From Achromobacter deleyi (GTDB taxonomy: Bacteria; Pseudomonadota; Gammaproteobacteria; Burkholderiales; Burkholderiaceae_B): a stretch of 64,000 bases of DNA. Shown here piece after piece: positions 26,018-35,100 of the stretch. A program made the position numbers and the translations under genes. The stretch lies in contig NZ_CP065997.1 in NCBI RefSeq assembly GCF_016127315.1, forward strand, positions 1,550,001 to 1,614,000, read 5' to 3'. Each line of letters starts with the position of its first letter. Position 1 is the stretch's first letter. Below the pieces are notes generated by a model. That model ran no database searches. It saw only the letters and a list, made by a program, of their open reading frames with translations, and had not been told where the DNA came from.

Positions 26018-26988
26018 ATGAGCCAGTTGAGTTTTTCCGATGCCGAGTACGCGGGCAAGCGCAAGCAGACGCGGCGCGAGAAGTTTCTGTCGGAGATGGA
26101 GCGGGCAATCCCTTGGAAGGTATTCGCCGAACTGGTCGAGCCGCACTATCTGAAGTCCGGCAATGGTCGCAGGCCGTATGCGCTGGAGACGATGTTGCGC
26201 ATCCACTTCATGCAGCAATGGTTCTCGCTGAGCGACCCGGCGATGGAAGAGGCGCTGTACGACATCGCCTCGATGCGTCGTTTCGCCAAGCTGTCGTTGA
26301 GCCGGGGCAGCATTCGAGACGAGACGACGATCCTGAATTTTCGGCATCTGCTGGAGAAGCACGAGTTGGCGGCCGACGCGCTGGAGGCGGTGAATTTGCT
26401 GCTGCAAGACCAGGGCCTGCAGGTGCGCCGGGGTACGATGGTGGATGCCAGCATCATTGAGGCGCCGAGTTCGACCAAGAATGCCAGCGGCACGCGCGAT
26501 CCCGAGATGCACCAGACCAAGAAGGGCAACACGTGGCACTTCGGGATGAAGGCGCATATCGGGGTGGACCTGCACAGCGGGCTGGTGCATACGGTGGTGG
26601 GCACGGCGGCCAACGTCAACGACGTGACACAGGCGCATGCGCTGCTGCATGGCCAGGAGGAACTGGTGCTTGGTGATGCGGGCTACCAGGGCGTGCACAA
26701 GCGCGCAGAGAACCTGGGGCGCGAGGTGCAGTGGCACATCGCCATGCGTCCGGGTGATCGGCGCAGGCTGGGCCAAGGCAAGCAGGACCGAATGCAAGAG
26801 ACGTACGAGCGCTGTAAGGCGGGCTTGCGGCACGGGTCGAGCATCCCTTCAGGGTGATCAAGCGTCAGTTCGGTTATACGAAGGTGCGTTACCGTGGCTT
26901 GTTCAAAAATACGGCGCAGTTGAAGATGCTGTTTGCCCTGTCGAACATCTGGCTGGCGCGTCGGCATTTGATGGCTGCGGCAGGATAG
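26018..26988 (+). pseudogene. IS5-family transposase, inactivated by a frameshift
   Basis: DDE transposase. The first 280 codons are intact from [17 protein letters not shown] (ATG 26018), with the IS5 N-terminal domain, first Asp in [12 protein letters not shown] and second Asp in [12 protein letters not shown]. Near 26830 one base is missing: the frame ends in [11 protein letters not shown] and a stop, while the +1 frame continues [20 protein letters not shown] and [20 protein letters not shown], ending at 26988. The lost part carries the catalytic Glu of the DDE triad. The shift is not at the usual slippery site of frameshifting IS elements, so loss of function is more likely than programmed recoding. 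A TTG two codons earlier could also serve as start. Confidence 0.85.
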
Positions 26989-27128
26989 GTACGCCTGGAA
27001 TCGGCCGACAGCGCCCAAAAGGCGCTTGTATCGGGCGGAAAAGCCCAAATCCGGGCCTGACGTTCCCGTTTTTATCCATTTTGAGCAGGCTGAGCGACCT
27101 GCGCGCGTCTCGCGGATTTCGGCCTCGG

Positions 27129-27144
27129 CTTGTTCAGACTTTCC
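27129..27144 (-). repeat. Right terminal inverted repeat of the IS5-family element
   Basis: CTTGTTCAGACTTTCC, perfectly complementary to the left end at 25941-25956. Confidence 0.92.
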
Positions 27145-27150
27145 CTAGAA

Positions 27151-27225
27151 CTATAGTTTCTTCAACAACCCCCACAAATCGCTTAGTGCGACCCGTTGAA
27201 GTACAACCTCATAAGAGCTGGTCAT
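27151..27225 (-). pseudogene. Truncated second copy of cdiI
   Basis: Only 24 codons remain (MTSSYEVVLQRVALSDLWGL then LKKL and a stop), against MNSSYEVVLQQVAPSDLWGV in the intact cdiI. The copy breaks off where similarity to the intact gene ends, four bases from the IS boundary. It marks an older toxin-immunity pair displaced from the cdiA end. Confidence 0.8.
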
Positions 27226-27310
27226 AGATAGATTCTCAATAAATAAAGCCTTTGAAATTTCCGCCCATATTCAGTCGGATACCACGACCATCAGGCAGGC
27301 GCTTCTCCAT
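27160..27310 (-). repeat. Duplicate of the cdiA/cdiI junction (remnant copy)
   Basis: 151 bases align without gaps to 29025-29175 with 12 differences (92% identity). It covers the last 24 codons of the toxin, the stop, the spacer and the first codons of the immunity gene. Confidence 0.9.
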
Positions 27311-27325
27311 ATTTTCCTACTTAGC
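27236..27325 (-). pseudogene. Remnant toxin C-terminus, paralogue of the present CdiA-CT end
   Basis: Reads MEKRLPDGRGIRLNMGGNFK then GFIY and a stop, against MEKRLPDGRGIRLNMDGTFK then GFVD in the active cdiA. Similarity to cdiA is lost upstream of the Met codon, near 27310. It is followed ten bases later by the truncated cdiI copy, the same spacing as in the intact pair. Confidence 0.8.
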
Positions 27326-27364
27326 GGGCTGATCAGAATATCTCCCGTAAGCTCATGAACCGGC

Positions 27365-27856
27365 CTATAAAGCACGTTCAACCTTGATAGCCCCACATTC
27401 AATAGGATCGAACCCTGCCGGCCAGATTGTTAGGTCATCGTAAAGCGCATCGGTAAAATTCGCTTTATCGATTCGGTCTGCTCTCAAGTTAGCTCCACAT
27501 AGATTTGCTTTAAAAAAGTTGGCAGCGCCAACATCAGCATTCTCTAAATTGGCGGCAGAGAGATTAGCTTTAGAGAAATCTGCGGAGACAGCCACTGCTC
27601 CCGACATGGCCACCCCCTCCATATTTGCACCAATAAGAACAGCATTCATTAACGCCGCGTTATTCATCACTGATTTAAATAAAACCGAATTTATAAAAGA
27701 CGCGTTTCTCAGATTCGATGCAGTAAAATCAGCTCGCGCAAGATCTAATTCATCAAAAATTGCACGATGAAGCTCTAGGCTTTTCAAATTCGAACCGCTA
27801 AGAGTCTCGACAGGCAAAGCTAATACCTCACCTGTCTCAAAATAGATGTTTATCAT
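27365..27856 (-). CDS. Pentapeptide-repeat protein, probable orphan immunity protein
   Basis: 163 residues. From about residue 30 on the chain follows the A(D/N)LXX pentapeptide pattern (ARADFTASNLRNASFINSVL, SKANLSAANLENADVGAANF, KANLCGANLRA), which folds as a right-handed square beta-helix. ATG 27856 lies five bases after GGGGGA and overlaps the stop of a toxin-tail remnant (ATGA), exactly as immunity genes follow their toxins. A TTG four codons earlier is possible but less likely. AT-rich like its neighbours. Immunity function is inferred from position; pentapeptide proteins otherwise include DNA mimics that protect gyrase. Confidence 0.8.
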   Translation of the reverse strand: MINIYFETGEVLALPVETLSGSNLKSLELHRAIFDELDLARADFTASNLRNASFINSVLFKSVMNNAALMNAVLIGANMEGVAMSGAVAVSADFSKANLSAANLENADVGAANFFKANLCGANLRADRIDKANFTDALYDDLTIWPAGFDPIECGAIKVERAL

Positions 27857-27962
27857 TGGTTCCCCCAATCCTTAACATCAGATACGGGCCTAGTTTGGCT
27901 AGCTTTACGCGAAGATAGAAGCCCAGGAGCAATCTCCGGATTCCTTCCCAATATTTTCCAAA
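27853..27962 (-). pseudogene. Remnant toxin C-terminus ahead of the pentapeptide gene
   Basis: Thirty-six codons without a start, reading VWKILGRNPEIAPGLLSSRK then ASQTRPVSDVKDWGNQ and TGA. The TGA overlaps the ATG of the pentapeptide gene. It begins right at the stop of the DUF596 gene, so all that is left is the toxin end that carried the coupled stop. No family was recognised. Confidence 0.65.
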
Positions 27963-28307
27963 CTACGTCCAGAACGCCTCCCCGTCAGAGCCTATCCATA
28001 CAACTCCAGCAGGGGCCTCTGTGATAAACCAAAGCCCAAAACCATCAAGATCGTCTTCAGCGAGCTCTTTAGGCCACGCCTCCCTTAGCACATTTAATTG
28101 GTCTTCAACAGAACCAACGAGAAAATTACCATCATGAGCAAGTCTTAGATTGCCCTCCATCATCAAACGCTCCATCAGAGCGAAGAACCGTTTGACTCGG
28201 CATGCGTAATTAACAGATGAATCGCGAAGCTCAACCGTCATATGTTGCCATATGGCCCCCATTGAAAGTCCAAACGCATTTTCGCAACACCGAATTATAG
28301 ATAGCAT
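27963..28307 (-). CDS. DUF596-type orphan immunity protein
   Basis: 114 residues. AFGLSMGAIWQHMTVELRDS, MMEGNLRLAHDGNFLVGSVE and FGLWFITEAPAGVVWIGSDG agree with my memory of DUF596, a family repeatedly found beside hemagglutinin-type toxins. ATG 28307 starts three bases after the stop of a toxin remnant; the frame also allows a TTG one codon earlier. The gene appears intact, although its toxin is broken, which suggests selection for immunity alone. Confidence 0.72.
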   Translation of the reverse strand: MLSIIRCCENAFGLSMGAIWQHMTVELRDSSVNYACRVKRFFALMERLMMEGNLRLAHDGNFLVGSVEDQLNVLREAWPKELAEDDLDGFGLWFITEAPAGVVWIGSDGEAFWT

Positions 28308-28310
28308 CAA

Positions 28311-28613
28311 TCATTTAGATTTTATCTCCACCTTTCTTCCGCCATTAATGGACTTATCCACAACATCTATCGTCCAAGACGCTCCCGTTTGCGGCGAAGA
28401 TGTAGAGAAATTTCGAAAAATTATTTGAGCCCCACTACCACTTTTTGCTTTGTATAAGGTCCCTTTTTCAGGAACCGCCTGCGCTAAAGGCATACTCTCG
28501 ATCCCAGCTAGTTGCCTAAATTAGTCATCACATCGGATTTGCTAGCGCCCATATAAACTGGCACCCCCTTACTAACCCGTCCGTATTGGACTTAGCCCGA
28601 AGAAAGTGAACGG
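28311..28613 (-). pseudogene. Frameshifted remnant of a CDI toxin C-terminus
   Basis: Reading from the cdiI stop, three frames join into one protein: FLRAKSNTDGLVR, then GVPVYMGASKSDVMTN after a missing G in a run of five, then FRQLAGIESMPLAQAVPEKG and FRNFSTSSPQTGASWTIDVV after a missing T, ending in GGRKVEIKSK at 28311. The last part has the FRNFSTSSxQTGAxWTID pattern seen at the ends of many polymorphic toxins. Two one-base losses show it is dead, yet its presumed immunity gene follows three bases later and is intact. Confidence 0.75.
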
Positions 28614-29090
28614 CTAAATGTCATCATTCAAAGAACCAGAAGCGTTGCCAGTAAAATACCTTGTATCCAAATCTGTGGCTGGCTCCAGCCCACCATAAAA
28701 TTTTGATACGGCGAATTTGTTTGATAAACCATCGCAATACTCCTTCATGCCAAGCAAGATACGATCAACGTCAAAAAAAGGCGTTTCATCAAAAGACAAT
28801 TCAACGTCTATGTCATCCTGATATTTGAGCACTCTCAGCAAAACCAATGGCAAGCTTATTTCCGGCGTGACGTTAAATTCGTGAAGCTGTCCCAACAGAC
28901 ATATATTCCCACCATAAGCAACAACAGAATCAACCAGATTCTTATTAATTATCTGCAAATCTAATCCTCTGACATCTTCAGAAACCGACAGGCCAGAGAG
29001 TGACTTAGAGCTTTTCTCTAGTGTCTTCAACACCCCCCACAAATCGCTTGGTGCGACCTGCTGAAGTACAACCTCATAAGAGCTGTTCAT
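28614..29090 (-). CDS. cdiI: Cognate CDI immunity protein
   Basis: 158 residues, acidic, no family recognised (MNSSYEVVLQQVAPSDLWGV at the start). It lies ten bases after the cdiA stop and is by position the immunity protein for the present CdiA toxin domain, expected to bind it in the cytoplasm. ATG 29090 was chosen because the truncated copy at 27225 keeps the same start; a TTG seven codons upstream overlaps the end of cdiA. AT-rich relative to the upstream two thirds of cdiA, as is usual for exchangeable toxin/immunity modules. Confidence 0.78.
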   Translation of the reverse strand: MNSSYEVVLQQVAPSDLWGVLKTLEKSSKSLSGLSVSEDVRGLDLQIINKNLVDSVVAYGGNICLLGQLHEFNVTPEISLPLVLLRVLKYQDDIDVELSFDETPFFDVDRILLGMKEYCDGLSNKFAVSKFYGGLEPATDLDTRYFTGNASGSLNDDI

Positions 29091-29175
29091 AGATCGATTC
29101 TCAATCAACAAAGCCTTTGAAAGTTCCGTCCATATTCAGTCGGATACCACGGCCATCAGGCAGGCGTTTCTCCAT
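29025..29175 (-). repeat. Duplicate of the cdiA/cdiI junction (active copy)
   Basis: Partner of 27160-27310, 139 of 151 bases identical, no gaps. Spans the end of cdiA and the first 22 codons of cdiI. Confidence 0.9.
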
Positions 29176-32100
29176 AAAGCTAAGCCCTCTATCTGTCGTC
29201 ACTGGCTTGAACTCTCCTGGAGCTCGAGTAATTTCACGCAGGTGCTTCATTGCCTGATCGTTCCATGTACCCATCGAGCCAGTTGTCTTTCCCCAGATTT
29301 CCGGGTTCCTACCGGCATGCTTAGAAAGTGCGTGACCGATCACAGTACTGCCTTTGTATGGAACTTGAGCAGATTCAAGTATTGTCCTGATTTCACCAAA
29401 AGACGCTGCCCCTTGTTCGGCGTTCAAGGCTGCAGGCTTCAGCTCATCAACGACCGACCGTACTCGCCGTCCTCCAACCGATCCTATCCCCTTCATAGCG
29501 ACATCAGCCACTGCCGGCAACACCGCCAGCACTCCCGCCTTCAGTCCCTGGCTTCGCATCGCCTCCAGATCCTGCACCTCCTGCGGCGTCAGATAGCCAC
29601 TGGCCGACAACGCTTCCTTGGACAGCGCGCCCAGCCATGATCCCTGGCCCTCGCGCTCGCGCGCCTGCTCGGCGGCAAGCGCCCGCGACTCCAGGTTCGT
29701 GTAGTACTGCGTGCGTGCCTGCAGCAGATTGTTGGCGGCCACGGCCGCTTCCGTGCGGTTCAGACTATTGGCCTGTACCTCCAAGGCAGTGATGTCGGCG
29801 CGCAGGACTTGCGCCACCGCCGCGCAGCCTTCCGGGTTCTCAAGGCAAGCACGTTCCGCCCCGTTGTTGCGGTTCACGCTGATGCCATTGAGCCGGTCCA
29901 CTTCCTTGTGGGCTTGCTCGCAAACGTCCCCGGCGCAACCCTTCAATGTCTGCCGCGCCGCAAGGTACGACTTCATTTCATCAGGCTTGAGATAGTTGTT
30001 TTCCGTCTCATTGATCGCCGCGAAGACTGCCTCCGCGCCCGAGACGCCTGACGCTTCCGCAATCCCCGCCACCAGCGAGCCGATCAGGTTGCGACGAACG
30101 TCCTTCTCTTCCGGGGTCATCTTCGAGGCATCGCCCGCCAGCAGCGCATTCAGCACCACCCCTGAGCCCGCGCCCAGCGCGCCCGCGCCGCAATCGCCGC
30201 CTTTGCCCGCCGCGCCCGCGCAGCCCACAATCGCGTGCATGGCGGCGCGAGCCGTCTCCGCCGTGGGGCCTTCGCCCAACGCCGAGACGATTTCCTTCAC
30301 GTCGGATGCCGCCAATCCTTGCAGATAATTGACTGCCGTCGTCTGGATCGCGTCGCTGGCCGCGCCGGTCACATTGCCGCTTACGGCCCCCAAGATCGCG
30401 CTCAGCCAGCGGCGGCTTTCGCCACCCGGCCCCCACGTCTTCGCATCCTCAAAAGCTTGCTTTAATTGATCTCGACGCGGTCCCTCGGGCTCATTCTTCA
30501 GCGCATCTTCCAGCGCCTTCGCTTCCCTGGCCCGAGTCTCCAGGAACTGCCCGGCCTGCCGCTGAGCCTCCGACGCAATCTCGAGCCCTGCCTCGATCTT
30601 CTCCTTGTCGAAGATCGGCTGGAGCGCATTCAACGTATCCGCGGTGTCCCGGTTCAACGCCGCGATCGTCTGGACCGCCGTCATCCCCGTCAGGCCCTGC
30701 TGCGCGGCCTCGTCGCGGATCACGACGCTGCCGCCGCTGATCGCGCTGCGCGTGGTCGAGCTGGCATTGCCGGAAGCGCCTACGACGACAGGCAGGCCTG
30801 CCGACGCCCCGCTCTTGTCGCCCGTGTCCCTCGCCTTTTCAGCGCCGCCCGCCGCCTGGCCGTTGGCGTTCGCGGCTATGTCCGCTTTGCCTGCGTCGCC
30901 TTTCTTGGGTGCGCCCCCGCCGTCACCTCCCCAGCTATATCCCCCGCTCAGGGCAATCTGATCGGCCTTGTACCGGGCCGTATTCTTCACATCCCGAACA
31001 TCCAGCGTGCCCGTGCCGAGCACGTTTCGTCCCTCGAGCGTCGCGCGCTCGCTGCTGGAGATCACCCCGCCGATCAACGTCGTGTTTAGCGCGGCATCCA
31101 ACTGGAACCCGCCATCACCGGCCCTCAGGCCGGCCTGTTCGCTGGCGGATCTGAAATCGCTGTTCATCCGGCCTTGCGCGACGTTGCCCGATACCGAACT
31201 CTTGCAGTAGCCATACACGCAGATGTTGGCTTTGACGCCGATGCTCTGCTGCTTGGAATCGTAGGTGCTGACGTCCTGCAGGGTCTCCAGGCGCAGGTCC
31301 TTGCCTGCCGACGCAATGATCCGGTCGGCTCGTGCAGTGGCGCCGATCAAGGCGGTGTCAGTGCCGGATCGCAGCGCGAGCACATCGCCTGCGCTCACGT
31401 CGGCATAGGCCCAACTCGTATCCTTGCCATAGGCATGGCCGCGAGCGCCGCTGGCGCCGATGTTGACCATGACGCCGGCGCCATTTTCGCTGTCGGCCGA
31501 TACGCCGATGCCCACGCTTGCGCTGGAACTCTTGTTCTTCGTGCTCTGCTCGTAGGTGTTTTGCGCGGCCCGCAGAAGGATGCTTCCGTCGGCCTCAAGC
31601 ACGGCATTGCCGCCCGCCGACAGACGTGATCCCGTGACCGTAATGTCCGAATCGGGCCCAGCGTCCCTGGCCACGAGCGTGAGATCCTTGCCGGCGGCCA
31701 CCGTCGATCCCGCCGCCGATGCGGACGCGCGGTCCGTGGCGCTCTGGCTCTTGCTGGCGCCCAGGTCGATACTCAGGCTGACGCCGCCGGCGCTTTTGGG
31801 ATCCGCCATCACCGAGTCATAGGCATTGAGCGCGGCAATGCCCGTGGTCGCCAGCGCCAGGCCCTGCATGACCTTGTTGTCGGTCTTGCCAGCGGCCTGG
31901 TTCATCCTGCCCGCGGTCTGCATCGCATCGACCACGGGTGTCCTGGCGTTGATGCTGAAGCCGGACTGCTTGACCTCGTGGAATTCCTTGTCGCGCGTGG
32001 TGTCGAGCGCCGCGGCGATACTGACGTCGCGCCCGCGCATTGCGACGTCGCCCTGGCGGGCCAGCACGTTACTGCCGACCACGTTCAGCGACCGGCCGAC

Positions 32101-35100
32101 GTCGATATGCGTATCGCCCTGTACGCTGCCGACCGTGCTGGCGGTATGCCACACCTGATTGCCATTGAGTGTGTCGGTCTGGTGGCGCGTGCCGTAGCTC
32201 AAACCGCCCATCGCGCCAAAGCCCGACTTCTTGTCATGTTCGTACTGGCGGATGTCGGCGCTGTTCGCGCCGGCGGCAATCTTCACGTCGCGTGCGCCCG
32301 AGACCGCCAGATCATGCTGCGCGCCCAGGTTCGAGCCCGTGACCGCCACGTCCCGGCCAGCCGTCAGCATTGCGGTGTCGCCGGTGAAGGTGGCGGCCTG
32401 TGCCCGTTCCGTCGTGATGGCGTTGACCATGTGATTGGACCGGCTGGACAGGAAGCCGCGCTGCTTGCTGTAGGACTCGATGTAGGAGTACTGCGTTTGC
32501 ACGCCTGCCGTCGCGTTGATGTCGCGCCCGGCGCCTATCGCCAGATGCTTGGCCGCGGTGACGTCGGCCGCGCGCGCGTTGATGTCCTGGCCCGCCATCA
32601 TGGTCAGGTTGCCGCCGGCGGCGACCATCGCGCCAATCTCACGGCTGGTGTTCAGTTCATAGCGGTTGCGCGGATCGCGCTCGATGCGTTCGCCCTTGCG
32701 CTCGGCCAAGGTGGCCATGTTCACGTCGCGGCCGGCTCGCAGGCCCGCGTCGTTCCTGGCCGTGATTTGCGCCGTGGTCAGGCTCAGGTCGCGCCCCGCC
32801 CGCGCATCCAGGCCGCCCGCGTCGATCCGCGCAATGCCCGTCAGGTAGGTGCCCCAGGTATTGCTGGCGCGTTCGGAGGCCGAGGCCGAGGTCAGCGCGA
32901 TGTCGCGTCCGGCGCTCAGGCCGACCTTGTCGCCCTTGATCAGCGACACCAGGTTGGTCAGGTCTTCGCGCGCGGCCAGGTCGATGCTGCGCGCCTGGAG
33001 GCTGCCGCCGGCCTGGTTGACGATGTTGCCGGCGCGGACCACCGTGGCTTCGCGCGCCGCGACGGTGCCACTGTTTACGAATGCGTCCTCGACGGCAATG
33101 TCGACGTCACGCCCGGCGATCAACGTGCCATCACCCTTCAGGTCATCCCCCCTGACCAGAAGATAGACCTGCGGCACCAGCACCGATTGCACGCTGCCAT
33201 CGGCCAGGGTCGCCGGCTGCTCGATCAGCCACACCAGATCGGTGGTCAGCAACCGCTGCTGGGCCTCGGTCAGTCTCGCGCCCAGCTTGATGCCATGCGC
33301 CTGCGCGAACTGGGCGCCGGCCGCGAGAAGCGCCTTGTATTGCGCGTCCTGATTGCTGTAGTTCTCCAGGAAACGCTGGCCACTGGTGGCAAGGATCTGG
33401 TCGGATACCCCCGTTTGCTCATGGAATCCGTCGCCCAGGCGCCGAGGCTGGCCCGATGGCGTGAGAAACTTGGCTCCCGGCGGGATCAAGTCGTCCCAGC
33501 CGCCCAGGCGTGTCCCCCTCACGGTGTCTCCCGCGGCGACCGGGATGCCAGGTGCGCCCGGCGCGACCTGGCCATCGGCGCCGGTAGCGACGTTGGGGCG
33601 AGCGGGGGCTGATTCCGAGGCGGGACCGCCGGCCGGGTGGCCGCCATCGCCCGCAACCTCGCCGGCCGATGTCCCAGGCAGCGCGCCGGGCTGTCGCAGC
33701 AGATCGAGCAGGTAGTCGCTGGATACGTGGGAGCGCCCCGCCGTGAAGCGCGGATCGGTTGTCACGAGGAAGGGCGCCTGCGGCTGCCTGTTGACGACAA
33801 AGAGCTGGTTGTCGGGAATGCCGGCAGGATGGGAGACGCTGCGGATAGCCGTGCCGTCGGGCAGATCGACGTCGAGGCCCCGCACCGGCTCCGGCGCGCC
33901 GATGGCGGTCGCGTCAGGCGCGGCGCCCGACAGCGTCACCGCGGCGCCGCCCGTCGCGGTGGCGACCGGCACCTCAATGGCTTCGGCGGCCAACGTGCTG
34001 GTGTAGGGGCTGCTGCTTTCCCAGCGCGTGGATTTGCGCGCGTGACGCTGCTTCTCGAAGCTCAGGGTCATGACGCCTTCGCGCGTCACGGTCCGCGTGC
34101 CGCTGGCCCCGATGTTGTCGATGGCGGGTCCGACCACGGACAGCGCGCCACCGGCGGCAATCCGGCTCTTGTCGTTGGTGACCGACCCGGTCAGCGTCAT
34201 CGCGGCGCCGGACAGGATCTGGCCGGGATCCGACGACACCGTCCGGGTCTCGACGACCGTTTCGTTGACGCGGTAGTACGTGAACGCGTGCTGCCAGCGG
34301 CGCTGCACGTCACGGTTGAAGGCCTTGATGCCCGCGTCGAGTTCGAGGTGCCGCGCCTTGTAGTCGGCATAAGCTTGCTCATAGGCGCTGCGGCGCGCGG
34401 CATAGGCCTCGCAATCCGCGGATTTTCCGCGACGGCATCCCCCCGGTTCCGTTTCGTTCCATTGCGGCATCGGACCGGCGGGCGGGGTGACCCCGAATAC
34501 CGACCAGATCCGCGCATCCGGGGCATAGCGGAAGGTCTCTTTCCAGATCGGGCAGTCATACCCGGCCATGCCCGCGCAGACCGGACGCGGCGGGACGTAT
34601 GTCGGCGCGATCGGCCAGGTCGTCGCTGTCGGATCCTGGCCCCAGTCGCCGTACCAGTTCGGCACGCCGTAGTCGAAGGGCGGCCCATAGCGCGCGGCCG
34701 GGTATTTCTCGCTGGGTGGCAATAGCAGCAGCCAGTTCTGCTTGCCCACGCCCTGCGCAGGATTCTGCGAGCAGATTCCCCGGTACTCATGGCAGACCCA
34801 GAAAAACTCGCTGCCGTCCATCAACGGCCCGAACTCCTGACGGTCCTGATTGACCTGCCGAAAATAGAACTTCGGCTCGGACGAAACCTGTTCAGTCCGG
34901 CTCACATAGCCCGGGTTCAAGTTTTCGATCCGCGCCGCGGCGATCCTGGCTTGGCCTGCCGCCTCGATCGTCGCCGCGCTGTTGCGCACCAGCGTGGCCT
35001 GGCCCGTGGCGGTTCCCGCCGCGTCCAGCGCCCCGCCCATTCGCAGATCCGCCGCCGAGTAGATCAGGGCACCTTGCTCGTTGACGAGCGAACCGGCGCC

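Larger units (their letters stand above)
25937..27148 (+). mobile_element. IS5-family insertion sequence (1204 bp plus CTAG duplication)
   Basis: Element 25941-27144 bounded by 16-bp perfect terminal inverted repeats (GGAAAGTCTGAACAAG and its complement) and flanked by CTAG on both sides (25937-25940, 27145-27148), the target duplication expected of IS5-type elements. It carries one transposase gene with a frameshift. It has split the immunity bank between a truncated cdiI copy and the MafI-type module. Because CTAG is palindromic, the exact outer base of the element could shift by one or two. Confidence 0.92.

Noticed and set aside
26820..26870. Programmed frameshift of the IS5 transposase
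   Set aside because: No A6G-type or other slippery run at the break, and IS5 transposases are usually encoded in a single frame; a base loss is simpler.
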